A stretch of 64,000 nucleotides of DNA from Halomonas sp. SpR8 (lineage in GTDB: Bacteria > Pseudomonadota > Gammaproteobacteria > Pseudomonadales > Halomonadaceae): positions 248,001-312,000 of the forward strand of contig NZ_JAUAMC010000003.1 of NCBI RefSeq assembly GCF_031010195.1, given 5' to 3'. The position numbers and the translations under genes were made by a program. Under the pieces are notes generated by a model. That model was given only the letters and a program-made list of their open reading frames with translations. It searched no databases and was not told where the DNA came from. The stretch's first letter is position 1, and each line of letters begins with the position of its first letter. Below are positions 49,374-58,115 of this stretch, piece after piece.

Positions 49374-52208
49374 ATGAAATTCTCCTCCCTTTTGCGAATG
49401 CCTCAGCGGCTAAGCTTAACGTGGCGCGTCATCGCGCTAAGCAGCTTACTGCTTTTAGCGTTGCTCGTACTGTTTACCTGGCTGGGCCACGAAAATCTCA
49501 CTCGCCAATTTCAGGAAAGCCGAAATCAGCATTATGAACGTCAACAGCGAGAAATTCATTTAGCACTTGTTCGTTCATCAGAGAACTTGCGCCAACTGGC
49601 GGGATTAACAGCCGCCTCGGCCAGCTTGGGTCCGCCATTACAAGCGGGTAATGCAGCCGATGTAAGAGAAGCTCTGAATTCACAGTGGCCGGCGCTGCAA
49701 CTAGAAGCAGGAATTGATGAGATTTTAATCATTAATACCCGCGGTGAAGTCGTGGGTAACTGGGGTACCGGTAATGCAGAAACACAGCTTCCCATACTGA
49801 GTTGGGTAAGGCGTGTCATGAATACCGAAAGGCCGCTAACCAACCTTCGTTGCTCAACCAGTTGCCAACAATTCGCTGCCGTACCGGTATTAGTGGAAGG
49901 AGAAAGTGTCGGCATGGTAGTGCTGGCTCGCTCATTAGCCGACGTTACCCGACAGGCCAAAGAAGTCTCAAACAGCGAAATTGCACTGCTCGTAACAGGC
50001 CCCGTTGAAGAGGCGAATGTAGCTGCTACAAGACAACTAAATGCTTGGAATGGTTATCTATTGGCACTCACCAGCGAGGAGCAAAGCTTAGCACCGTTGC
50101 AACGAGCAGCGGAGACTGTCTCTATTCATCGCCTTGAAGAGGCGCCACTAGGCCTTGAGTATGGTGGCAGACATTTGGAACTCAGCGCAGTACGCATGGA
50201 AGATAATGACGAGCGTAGCAGCTCTGGATTCTTTCTACTTATATCAGATATTACCGAACAAATTGATGCTATCAATCAAAACACGCGCACACTGCTGTTC
50301 GTAGGCGCATTCGGCTGGGTGGCCGCTGAATTACTGTTATTAGTCATACTCATTGGCCCAATGGCTCGACTTCGTAGAGTCGCTGGACTGCTGCCTGCCC
50401 TTGCTGACGGAAAGTTCAGCGCTATTCGCTCCGCCATTCCCAATTATCGCCGCTGTCTTCCTGATGAAATTGATGTCCTCGAAAGCTCTACGCTTGACCT
50501 CTCAAATCAACTTGAAATGCTTGAGGATGAGGTTCAAGAACGCGGCACTCAGCTAGCCAAACGTATCGAAGAGCTGGCTAAAGAGCGCGATTTCGTTAAT
50601 AGTTTATTGAACACTGCACAAGTGTTTATTATTGCCCAAGACAGCACAGGGCGAATAAGCCTAGTTAATGAGTATACTCAATCGATGCTGGGGCTTGATG
50701 AACCCTCCTTACTCGGACGCCACTTTGTGGATGTATTTGCGGCTGGCGTCCCTACAGCGCTTGAGTCATTCTCCCTCCCTCTCCAAGAGGAAAAAACACT
50801 ACGCACACCTGACCACCGCACTCATACCATCGCTTGGTATCATGCTCCCTTGCAAACAGGCAGCAATGAAAAAGTGTCACGCCTATCGGTGGGACTCGAC
50901 ATTACTGAACGTAAGGCTGCCGAAGCCCGTTTAACGTGGCTTGCCGAGCGTGACCCGTTGACTGAGCTGCATAATCGACGCTATTTTCAAAATGCTTTGC
51001 AAGCTGCTCTTGAGCGCCCTGGCAATATCCAGGGAGCTATACTCCTGCTTGACTTAGATCAATTCAAAGAGGTCAACGAACTTAGCGGGCATCACGTAGG
51101 CGATAAATTACTACGTGAGGTAGCCGAGACTCTCTTTCATCATCTTGGACACCGGCACGTCATCGCCCGTCTGGGTGGTGATGAATTTTCGCTGCTGCTA
51201 GAAGATACCAACGCAGAGCAAGCAGTTAGAGCCGCTCAGTATATCGTTCAGTTGTTGGATGGCATCGGCTTTTTAGCTGGAGAGCGTCGACACCGGGTAA
51301 CGGCCAGCATCGGTATTGCTCTATTTCCAATCCATGGCACTAAGTCTGGCGAGCTGATGGCCAACGCCGACGTAGCTATGTATAAGGCGAAGGCAAGCGG
51401 TCTTCAACATTGGCATCTGCTCTCCAAAGCAGAAAATGCCAAAGATGAACTGCAAGAACGAGTCTACTGGGTTGACCGTATACGGAATGCGCTCGAAGAA
51501 AGTAGTTTTGAGCTCATGGTGCAACCCATCATGCGTTTGGAAGACCAAGACATAAAACATTATGAAGTATTGCTGAGAATCCGTAATGAAGACGGCAGCC
51601 TCATTTCACCTGCGCAGTTTATTCCTATTGCTGAGCAGAGTGGTCAAATCGTCTTAATTGACCGCTGGGTATTACGGCACAGTTTAAAAGCACTCAGCCA
51701 GCTGCAAAGCCGCGGTATAACGCTGGCTGTTAATCTTTCTGGTCAGTCCCTTCACGACGAGGGATTAAAGCAGTATTTAGCCGATGAGCTGGCTACCAGC
51801 GGCGCTGATCCACACCACCTTATTCTAGAGGTGACGGAAACAGCGGCCGTTACTGACTTTTCCACCGCACGTGGTGTTTTACAAACTGTGCGTGATCTTG
51901 GTTGCCGCACTGCACTCGATGACTTCGGGGTTGGTTTTAGCAGTTTCCACTATTTAGGGCAGCTGCCGGTTGATTATATCAAGATTGACGGCTCTTTCAT
52001 TCGCAGCCTACTTATTAGCCCGGACAGTCGCGTTATCGTTCGTGCTATTGCCGATATCGCTAAGGGTTTTGGCAAGCAAACTATTGCCGAGTTCGTTGAT
52101 CAAGAAGCTTTATTGGCAATATTAAAATCTTATGGGATAACTTATGGTCAAGGGTTTTATTTAGGAAAGCCAGCCAAACTCACCGAAGCATTCGGCATTG
52201 CTAGCTAG
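49374..52208 (+). CDS. Membrane GGDEF-EAL protein with periplasmic sensor and PAS domain
   Basis: 944 residues. TM1 at about 20-38, a periplasmic sensor (about 40-300, Cache-like, with Cys-x-x-x-Cys in R-C-S-T-S-C), TM2 near 305-328, a HAMP-like linker and coiled coil (E-V-Q-E-R-G-T-Q-L-A-K-R), a PAS domain (about 400-515), GGDEF with intact G-G-D-E-F at 601-605, and EAL with E-V-L at 731-733, D-D-F-G, K-I-D-G and the late G-Q-G-F. Both c-di-GMP synthesis and degradation look possible. It probably responds to the two exported proteins encoded before it. Confidence 0.95.
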   Translation: MKFSSLLRMPQRLSLTWRVIALSSLLLLALLVLFTWLGHENLTRQFQESRNQHYERQQREIHLALVRSSENLRQLAGLTAASASLGPPLQAGNAADVREALNSQWPALQLEAGIDEILIINTRGEVVGNWGTGNAETQLPILSWVRRVMNTERPLTNLRCSTSCQQFAAVPVLVEGESVGMVVLARSLADVTRQAKEVSNSEIALLVTGPVEEANVAATRQLNAWNGYLLALTSEEQSLAPLQRAAETVSIHRLEEAPLGLEYGGRHLELSAVRMEDNDERSSSGFFLLISDITEQIDAINQNTRTLLFVGAFGWVAAELLLLVILIGPMARLRRVAGLLPALADGKFSAIRSAIPNYRRCLPDEIDVLESSTLDLSNQLEMLEDEVQERGTQLAKRIEELAKERDFVNSLLNTAQVFIIAQDSTGRISLVNEYTQSMLGLDEPSLLGRHFVDVFAAGVPTALESFSLPLQEEKTLRTPDHRTHTIAWYHAPLQTGSNEKVSRLSVGLDITERKAAEARLTWLAERDPLTELHNRRYFQNALQAALERPGNIQGAILLLDLDQFKEVNELSGHHVGDKLLREVAETLFHHLGHRHVIARLGGDEFSLLLEDTNAEQAVRAAQYIVQLLDGIGFLAGERRHRVTASIGIALFPIHGTKSGELMANADVAMYKAKASGLQHWHLLSKAENAKDELQERVYWVDRIRNALEESSFELMVQPIMRLEDQDIKHYEVLLRIRNEDGSLISPAQFIPIAEQSGQIVLIDRWVLRHSLKALSQLQSRGITLAVNLSGQSLHDEGLKQYLADELATSGADPHHLILEVTETAAVTDFSTARGVLQTVRDLGCRTALDDFGVGFSSFHYLGQLPVDYIKIDGSFIRSLLISPDSRVIVRAIADIAKGFGKQTIAEFVDQEALLAILKSYGITYGQGFYLGKPAKLTEAFGIAS

Positions 52209-52249
52209 ATATAACATACATTTATGTTTAAAATTAAAAAGGATCGCCA

Positions 52250-53062
52250 ATGAAACCTTCTCCTCTTTCAGAAAACAGAATAAAAGTACCTTCAGATTTA
52301 ATAGAAAGGTTTATACAAGAGTTCTCGTTCAAACTGTGTATGACTGAGCAAGAAAAACAACAGGCTTATCGGTTGAGGCATGACGTTTACTGCGAAGAGC
52401 TTCAATATGAAGAGCCTACAGATCCTTACAAGAAACTCGAATATGATATTCATGATCAAAACTCTATACATTGCTTGATTGAGCACCGTAGAACCGGGAT
52501 AGTTGCCGGATGCGTTCGTGTGGTTATGCCCTGCCACTCTAGTCCTTACCCACTTAATCAACTTCCTCTTCAGTCATATGGTAGTCAAAGTCTTACTCAC
52601 ATTGAGCTTCATCCTGATCGGCTTGAGCAAGATAGCTATTATGAAATTTCTCGACTTGCTGTTAACCGACTATTCAGAACAAGGGTTAGAGACGATTCTA
52701 GTACAGAAAAAATTAGCAATATCCCATTCTTCTCCACAGAAGAAAGGCAGCTCTTTCCATTACTTTCAAGTGGGCTATTTATCACAGGATATGCCTTAGG
52801 AAGGCAGTTAGGAAAAATCCAGGTATTTGCCATGATGGAGCCTAGCCTGCCACGACTGCTCGCCTTAACCGGGTTTCACTTCACCAAGGTAGGAGAGACA
52901 ATCAACTTTCATGGACGAAGAAGCGCTTACTATATAGATAAGCAAAAAGCAGAAAGCGGGCTAAAACAAGCATTGCTGCCACTTTACTTGCACATACAGC
53001 ATTCACTCACACCGCAGTTAGAAAAAATGCTAGCCAAAGAAGCCAGCATTTCTCATATATAG
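52250..53062 (+). CDS. PEP-CTERM/exosortase-associated acyltransferase (LuxI-like fold)
   Basis: 270 residues. Family marks: Q-A-Y-R-L-R-H-D-V-Y-C-E-E-L-Q-Y-E near residue 40, G-C-V-R-V-V, and Y-E-I-S-R-L-A-V-N near 140. These match the acyltransferases linked to PEP-CTERM/exosortase loci, which share the acyl-homoserine-lactone synthase/FeeM fold. The family is thought to acylate an amino-acid-like acceptor from acyl-ACP. No exosortase gene is near. The gene is clearly more AT-rich than its neighbours. AAAAGGA upstream of the ATG, 41 bp after the GGDEF-EAL gene. Confidence 0.82.
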   Translation: MKPSPLSENRIKVPSDLIERFIQEFSFKLCMTEQEKQQAYRLRHDVYCEELQYEEPTDPYKKLEYDIHDQNSIHCLIEHRRTGIVAGCVRVVMPCHSSPYPLNQLPLQSYGSQSLTHIELHPDRLEQDSYYEISRLAVNRLFRTRVRDDSSTEKISNIPFFSTEERQLFPLLSSGLFITGYALGRQLGKIQVFAMMEPSLPRLLALTGFHFTKVGETINFHGRRSAYYIDKQKAESGLKQALLPLYLHIQHSLTPQLEKMLAKEASISHI

Positions 53063-53075
53063 CATAAGCAAAATA

Positions 53076-53735
53076 TTAAATTTTAACTGTGGAATTCCCA
53101 TGATTATCCAGTGAACTCGAATCTCGAAAATCATTAACCGTCACGCTGGTAAATTTTTCTAAGAAAAATACTAGCGTTTCAGGATAACGAAAACGCTCTT
53201 CAAAGCACTCCTGACCTTCTTGTGATCGACGCGTCACACTGGCTTGATATTCGCCTTTTGTTTTCGTCACCTGAACGCTGTTCTCGCGACCTTTCTCGCG
53301 GTGAACGGCGGTCAACGGTGTATCCCCTATTAGCATTGCATCAAGCTGACGGGCAGCCACCCTCTCCTCTTCGCTCGCCCATAAAGGCTGATCACGCTCT
53401 CCGTAGTGGTAGAGCATGATGACTAATAGAACCGAAAATATGGTACTGGTTAGCATCCAGGTTAATAAAACGTTAGATGGCGGCGTAGTCAACATAATGA
53501 ATAGCTGAATTACAACACCTATCGCGAGCACGACTGCTAACGGCCTCCACATGCGCGGGTTCATGAATCTGCGCTTTAAAACATAGCCCCAGAGCCCAAT
53601 CACGGCTAATGCCCCCAACACCAAATACACAGGAGCAAACAGTGTCCCTCCCCCGGCTATAAGGGCGATAACACCAATAAGAAGTATCAAACTATAGAAA
53701 GCGGCTAAAAGACGGTAAGCGCGATCAAGGTTCAT
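53076..53735 (-). CDS. Four-helix membrane protein, function unknown
   Basis: 219 residues. About four hydrophobic segments in the N-terminal half (to residue 120), then a cytosolic or periplasmic region containing W-A-S-E-E-E-R-V-A-A-R-Q-L and a short beta-rich C-terminus. GGAGA 6 nt before the ATG. I do not recognise the family. It converges on the acyltransferase gene with a 13-bp gap. Confidence 0.7.
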   Translation of the reverse strand: MNLDRAYRLLAAFYSLILLIGVIALIAGGGTLFAPVYLVLGALAVIGLWGYVLKRRFMNPRMWRPLAVVLAIGVVIQLFIMLTTPPSNVLLTWMLTSTIFSVLLVIMLYHYGERDQPLWASEEERVAARQLDAMLIGDTPLTAVHREKGRENSVQVTKTKGEYQASVTRRSQEGQECFEERFRYPETLVFFLEKFTSVTVNDFRDSSSLDNHGNSTVKI

Positions 53736-53884
53736 GTGCGATCTCCATGCTGGTTGGCCAATGGGGTTATGTCCCCATCGGCTTTTTTTGTTATCGGCAT
53801 GCTAATAAGGCCTTGAACTGCAGTATAGATGATAACCTCAGTTCTTCACTGTTTGCGCTTTAACGCAACGGCTTACAGTCGCTA

Positions 53885-54850
53885 TTACAATCCTTGTGCG
53901 CCTCGGCGCAGCCAATCATGCACAAAGGCAAGCTTATGTCTGGCAGCTTCTGAGAGTACGAAGGGATAAAGATCAGGTAATCCCATGGAGCGATTAACAT
54001 GATTAACCCCTACAGTGAGCTCTGCTGCCACATAGATCAACCGTTCAGCGTCTGGCTCCGCATAAGGCTCCCATTGGTGACTGGGTAGCTCGGGAGAAGA
54101 AAGATTTGATGCGGCAAAGCTATCGGCTATATCGGTTAAATGAAGCAAGTGCGCAGCAGTTTCAGCCCAATCCTCATGAGGATGCGCTGAGGCGTAGGTG
54201 GTTAAAAAGCTCTCTTTCCAGTTCGGGGGCGGCCCATCGTTATAGTGGCGTTGAAGTGCGGCTGTGTAATCCTGACGCTCGTCGCCAAACATCTCACGGA
54301 ACGCATCAAGAAAATCTTCACGCAGGCTAAGCCTCCACCACAGCATATGTGATATTTCATGGCGCATATGGCCAATCATGGTCCGATAGGGCTCTTCCAA
54401 CGCTTCTCTTCGAGTGGTGACCAGTACAGGATCTACTTCGGCCACGCTAATCGTTACCACCCCTTCAATATGCCCCATCGGTACAGGTGAACGACCCTCT
54501 GCGAGCAGATGGAAAACAGGCGGCGCGCCAGGATCTTCAGGACGAAACCAGTGCCAGCGGCCTAAATTATCGAGCACCCAACGCTTGGCCGCTTCGGTTT
54601 TAGCCCAGTTTTGCATAGCATTCGGTATTTCAGGATCAGGCGCCAGCGCCGTCATAGCGCACGAGCGGCAAAAAGCGCCCTCTTCAGGTGCTATCCAATT
54701 ACAACCGATAATCTCTCGATTGATGCAAAAAGGAGGCATGGGCACAAAGGCACGAGCCTGGGGATCGTAAGCGACGGGTGTGCCATCAGCGGTCGCGAGA
54801 TTATCGAACCAAAGGGAGCCGGAACCGACGGGATTAGCAAATACGCGCAT
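53885..54850 (-). CDS. Zinc-ribbon metallopeptidase family protein
   Basis: 321 residues. The N-terminal part has Cys42, Cys50, Cys61 and Cys64 (a zinc-ribbon-like set), and the core has the metalloprotease motif H164-E165-I-S-H168 with an acidic third-ligand region (E-D-W-A-E-T-A-A-H near residue 228). This is the COG4307-type putative zinc peptidase. Substrate unknown; cytosolic as no signal peptide is seen. AGGAG 9 nt before the ATG. Confidence 0.85.
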   Translation of the reverse strand: MRVFANPVGSGSLWFDNLATADGTPVAYDPQARAFVPMPPFCINREIIGCNWIAPEEGAFCRSCAMTALAPDPEIPNAMQNWAKTEAAKRWVLDNLGRWHWFRPEDPGAPPVFHLLAEGRSPVPMGHIEGVVTISVAEVDPVLVTTRREALEEPYRTMIGHMRHEISHMLWWRLSLREDFLDAFREMFGDERQDYTAALQRHYNDGPPPNWKESFLTTYASAHPHEDWAETAAHLLHLTDIADSFAASNLSSPELPSHQWEPYAEPDAERLIYVAAELTVGVNHVNRSMGLPDLYPFVLSEAARHKLAFVHDWLRRGAQGL

Positions 54851-54944
54851 ACGGTAAAGCTCCTGAAAAACGAGGAAAAGACATCTCTAAATAACAGAGC
54901 GTTGTCTTTTCTAAAATTCTATTAAAGAGGCATTAACTACCTCT

Positions 54945-55056
54945 TTATTCCATTGCAAAGCTATTCCATTGCAAAGCTATTTCGTTGCAAAACCATTTCG
55001 TTGCAAAACTAATTTATTTGAGAGCTACTTCATTTCAGAGCTACTTCATTTCAAAA
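54945..55056. repeat. 16-bp tandem repeat array
   Basis: Seven 16-bp units, from 54945: TTATTCCATTGCAAAG, CTATTCCATTGCAAAG, CTATTTCGTTGCAAAA, CCATTTCGTTGCAAAA, CTAATTTATTTGAGAG, CTACTTCATTTCAGAG, CTACTTCATTTCAAAA. They fall into two sub-types. The last unit contains the stop codon of the nitroreductase. Most units carry a minus-strand TAG or TAA at the same place. Confidence 0.88.
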
Positions 55057-55772
55057 CCACGCTCGATCAAGAAATCACGCATGTGAGGGCGCAGTTTGTT
55101 ATCGAACAGCGGCTTGAGATTGTGCGACCAATCAGAATCTTTATTACTGCTGCTGCGAGCCTGATAGTAAGCTTGCATAGTGGCGTCGAAGGCCTGTACC
55201 TGCTCACTATCTTCAGTGTAGTAGTCTTCTTTCAGGACCGCTTCTACTGGCAGGCGTGGCTTTACCTCAGGTTCATGGTCAGGGTAACCCAAGCACATGC
55301 CAAACACCGGATAAACATGCTCAGGGAGGCGCAGCAGTTCACTAATCTGTTGCGGGTTATTGCGAATACCGCCGATGTAGCAGATACCCAGCCCTTCAGA
55401 CTCTGCGGCCACCGCCACGTTTTGCGCCATCAGCGCTGTATCTACCGTCGCTACCAGCAGTTGTTCGGTCATACCTCGCACAACGTTGGCGCCGGTGTGC
55501 TCAGATGCTTCAGTAGGTCGCTTCATGTCAGCGCAAAATACTAAAAAGTCTGCACAGGTAGCGACATAGCTCTGACCACCTGCCAGCTCAGCAATTTGCT
55601 CACGGTTTGCCTGATTTTTAACGTGGATAACGGTATATGCTTGAACATGACTAGAGGTTGCCGCGCCTTGACCCGCTTGAATGAGCTCGACAAGCAACTC
55701 CCGGGGAATCGCACGGTCACTAAATTTGCGGATTGAGCGGTGGGATTTCAATAATTTAATAACGTCGTTCAT
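55041..55772 (-). CDS. NADPH-dependent nitroreductase (NfsA/FRP type)
   Basis: 243 residues. FMN-binding signatures: R-S-I-R-K-F-S-D-R at residue 12, Q-A-G-Q-G-A-A-T-S-S-H-V-Q, and G-L-G-I-C-Y-I-G-G-I-R-N near 150. This is the NfsA/Frp group, reducing nitro-compounds or flavins with NADPH. ATG 55772 is the likely start, since residues before it add nothing conserved and it has GAG upstream. The stop codon sits inside the first minus-strand unit of a 16-bp array. Confidence 0.92.
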   Translation of the reverse strand: MNDVIKLLKSHRSIRKFSDRAIPRELLVELIQAGQGAATSSHVQAYTVIHVKNQANREQIAELAGGQSYVATCADFLVFCADMKRPTEASEHTGANVVRGMTEQLLVATVDTALMAQNVAVAAESEGLGICYIGGIRNNPQQISELLRLPEHVYPVFGMCLGYPDHEPEVKPRLPVEAVLKEDYYTEDSEQVQAFDATMQAYYQARSSSNKDSDWSHNLKPLFDNKLRPHMRDFLIERGFEMK

Positions 55773-55972
55773 GTTTTCTCGCTTATCTGGGTAACACTTA
55801 TCTGAATCACTACTACACACAGGGTAACAGACTTGTACAAGATGACAGGATTAGCTCTTTTCTCAAGCGCTCTAGTTATCTTATAGCGCTGCAGGCCGCT
55901 GGTATCGAAGAAGATGAAACGACCTAAGGTCGTCTTAAAGACAAGGGGTGGCCTACATAACCAACAAGGCAT

Positions 55973-56728
55973 TTAATGGCGCTGAGCACACACCGAGCAC
56001 GCGGGATCCCGAGGCACTTGAAAATGCCGCCATTGCCCGCTTAAGCCGTCAAACGTCGAAAGCCCCTGGTGGGCAGTACCTGCGCCACTTAGTAGCTTAA
56101 ATGCTTCTACTGCCTGAAAGCAGCCAATCAAGCCGACCAGCGGCGCCATTACGCCACTTTCTGCGCAGCTGAGCGCTTCATCGCCACTCTCATCGAGTGG
56201 ATATAGGCAAGCATAGCAGGGACAGGCTGTATCGCGGGGATCAAACACGGCCAGTTGACCCGAAAAGCGAATAGCGGCGCCGGAGACCAGCGGCACCCTG
56301 GCCTTTTGTGACGCAGCATTCAGCGCATAACGGCTTGAGAATCGGTCCGTACAGTCCAGCACGACATCCGCCGAAGCGACCAATCGTTCGAGTGATTCGC
56401 CCTCTACATGTTCGTCTAAGGCCACGACGTGGCAGTGAGGGTTTAACGCCTGCATGCTGGCCTGGGCAGAGTAGGCTTTATTTAAACCAATACTGGCCTG
56501 ATGATGCGCAATTTGACGCTGAAGGTTGGAAAGCTCGACTTGATCCGCGTCGGCGATGGTGATGCGCCCGACGCCTGCCGCAGCCAAATAGAGCGCAGCT
56601 GGTGAGCCCAAACCGCCAGCGCCGATAATCAGTGCATGGGCAGACTGCAGACGCTCCTGCCCCTCGATATCAACTTCGGGCAGCATAATCTGGCGGCTAT
56701 AGCGCAGCAGCGTCTGGTCATCCATCAT
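55973..56728 (-). CDS. moeB: Molybdopterin-synthase adenylyltransferase (MoeB/HesA/ThiF family)
   Basis: 251 residues. It adenylates the C-terminal Gly of MoaD (or ThiS). G-A-G-G-L-G-S-P nucleotide loop near residue 42, Q-R-Q-I-A-H, D-C-T-D-R-F, and zinc cysteines in C-Y-A-C near 180 and C-S-V-C near the end. ATG 56728 (GAGG upstream) or 56725. It closes the hemA-prfA-prmC-lrp-moeB series; in many relatives moeB follows prmC directly. Confidence 0.93.
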   Translation of the reverse strand: MMDDQTLLRYSRQIMLPEVDIEGQERLQSAHALIIGAGGLGSPAALYLAAAGVGRITIADADQVELSNLQRQIAHHQASIGLNKAYSAQASMQALNPHCHVVALDEHVEGESLERLVASADVVLDCTDRFSSRYALNAASQKARVPLVSGAAIRFSGQLAVFDPRDTACPCYACLYPLDESGDEALSCAESGVMAPLVGLIGCFQAVEAFKLLSGAGTAHQGLSTFDGLSGQWRHFQVPRDPACSVCAQRH

Positions 56729-56732
56729 CGGT

Positions 56733-57233
56733 TTACTTATCCTCAAATTCCTCGAAGGCGGGAATGTGTAAATTGAAGCTCTCTTTTACCTCTTCCATCA
56801 CCACATAGCTTTTTGACTCTTTCACACCCGGCAGCGTTAATACCACATCGCCCAATAGCTGCCGATAAGCAGCCATTTCAGGAATGCGGCATTTTAAGAT
56901 GTAGTCAAACTGCCCTGAGACAAGGTGGCACTCCTGAATCTGCGGTAGCTTCTCGACAGCACGTCGGAACTCGTCGAATACGGTTGGCGATTGGGTTTCC
57001 AAGCTGATTTCGACAAAGACTAATAAGTTAGCCTTTAAAGCGCGGGGATCAAGAATGGCCTGGTAGCCACGGATAATACCCGCTTTCTCTAAACGCTTGA
57101 CGCGCTCAAGACAAGGCGTTGTGGATAAACCCACTTCTGAGGCTAAATCAACGTAAGAAATACGTGCATTCTCCTGCAGGCAGTGCAGGATTTTAAGGTC
57201 GATACGGTCCAGCGTTCTATTTTTTGGTTTCAT
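56733..57233 (-). CDS. lrp: Leucine-responsive regulatory protein
   Basis: 166 residues. AsnC/Lrp helix-turn-helix (I-S-Y-V-D-L-A-S-E-V-G-L-S-T-T-P-C-L-E-R-V-K-R-L-E) and the RAM domain with E-C-H-L-V-S-G-Q-F-D-Y-I-L-K and L-P-G-V-K-E-S-K-S-Y-V-V-M-E-E-V-K. It is very close to E. coli Lrp, a global amino-acid regulator. ATG 57233 is preferred over TTG 57245. The gene lies between prmC and moeB. Confidence 0.92.
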   Translation of the reverse strand: MKPKNRTLDRIDLKILHCLQENARISYVDLASEVGLSTTPCLERVKRLEKAGIIRGYQAILDPRALKANLLVFVEISLETQSPTVFDEFRRAVEKLPQIQECHLVSGQFDYILKCRIPEMAAYRQLLGDVVLTLPGVKESKSYVVMEEVKESFNLHIPAFEEFEDK

Positions 57234-57266
57234 GGCAGGATCCAATACTGATGAATCAGGCAGTTA

Positions 57267-58115
57267 TTAAAGGTGCCCTAGGGTAACCCGTTCATGCCCC
57301 CCCAAGTCACGCATACTTTCAACGCTTTGATAGCCAGCGCTTTTAAGCGCCTTGCGTACCTTATCAGCCTGGCTGTAGCCGTGCTCAAGTAACAACCAGC
57401 CTGATGCCGTTAAATAGGACTGAGCAGACTGCACCAGATACAGCAGATCGGCCATGCCTTCGGCGTCGGCAACAAGCGCTGAGCGAGGTTCAAACTGCAC
57501 ATCCCCTGCGGCCAAATGAGGATCATCGGCGGCAATATAGGGCGGGTTACTCACAATCATATCGAAACGCTTATCCGTCTCATCACAAGCCTCTAACGCC
57601 GCAAACCAATCGCTTTGTATAAAACGAGCGTTAGCGAACCCTAAGGTGCGCGCGTTACGGATTGCCAGCTCGACCGCTTCTTCACGCACGTCCACACCCA
57701 ACACTTGCCAACCTGGCTGCTCGCTGGCAAACGCCAGGGCAATGGCGCCGGTGCCCGTCCCCAGATCAAGCAGTCGTCCTGTGGGCTGGGTCACACGACT
57801 AAGCGCAAGCTCTACGAGGGTTTCGGTATCGGGACGGGGAATTAACGTGCTAGGTGCGGTTGCGAAGCGCAACCCCCAAAATTCGCGTTCGCCGGTAAGG
57901 TAGGCAACGGGGGTTCCTTGAGCCCGTGCGGCGACAAGCGCCTCAAAGCGGGCTTGCTCCCGTGGAGGACACGCTTTATCGCCCCAGGTGTAAAGCCAAG
58001 TACGGTCACGTTCGAGCACATGGCACATCAGCACTTCAGCATCCACACGCGGCGAAGTGGATCCCGCCGCGTGCAACTCCTGAGCAGCCTGCTTCAGCAG
58101 CGCATCCAGAGACAT
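57267..58115 (-). CDS. prmC: Release factor glutamine methyltransferase
   Basis: 282 residues. SAM-binding L-D-L-G-T-G-T-G-A-I near residue 118 and the catalytic N-P-P-Y near 190. It methylates the GGQ glutamine of RF1/RF2. It overlaps prfA by one base (TAATG), so translation is coupled. Confidence 0.97.
   Translation of the reverse strand: MSLDALLKQAAQELHAAGSTSPRVDAEVLMCHVLERDRTWLYTWGDKACPPREQARFEALVAARAQGTPVAYLTGEREFWGLRFATAPSTLIPRPDTETLVELALSRVTQPTGRLLDLGTGTGAIALAFASEQPGWQVLGVDVREEAVELAIRNARTLGFANARFIQSDWFAALEACDETDKRFDMIVSNPPYIAADDPHLAAGDVQFEPRSALVADAEGMADLLYLVQSAQSYLTASGWLLLEHGYSQADKVRKALKSAGYQSVESMRDLGGHERVTLGHL

Noticed and set aside
55919-55933. Palindrome ACGACC-TAA-GGTCGT as terminator or transposon end
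   Set aside because: No T-run, no target duplication or transposase nearby; left unassigned.
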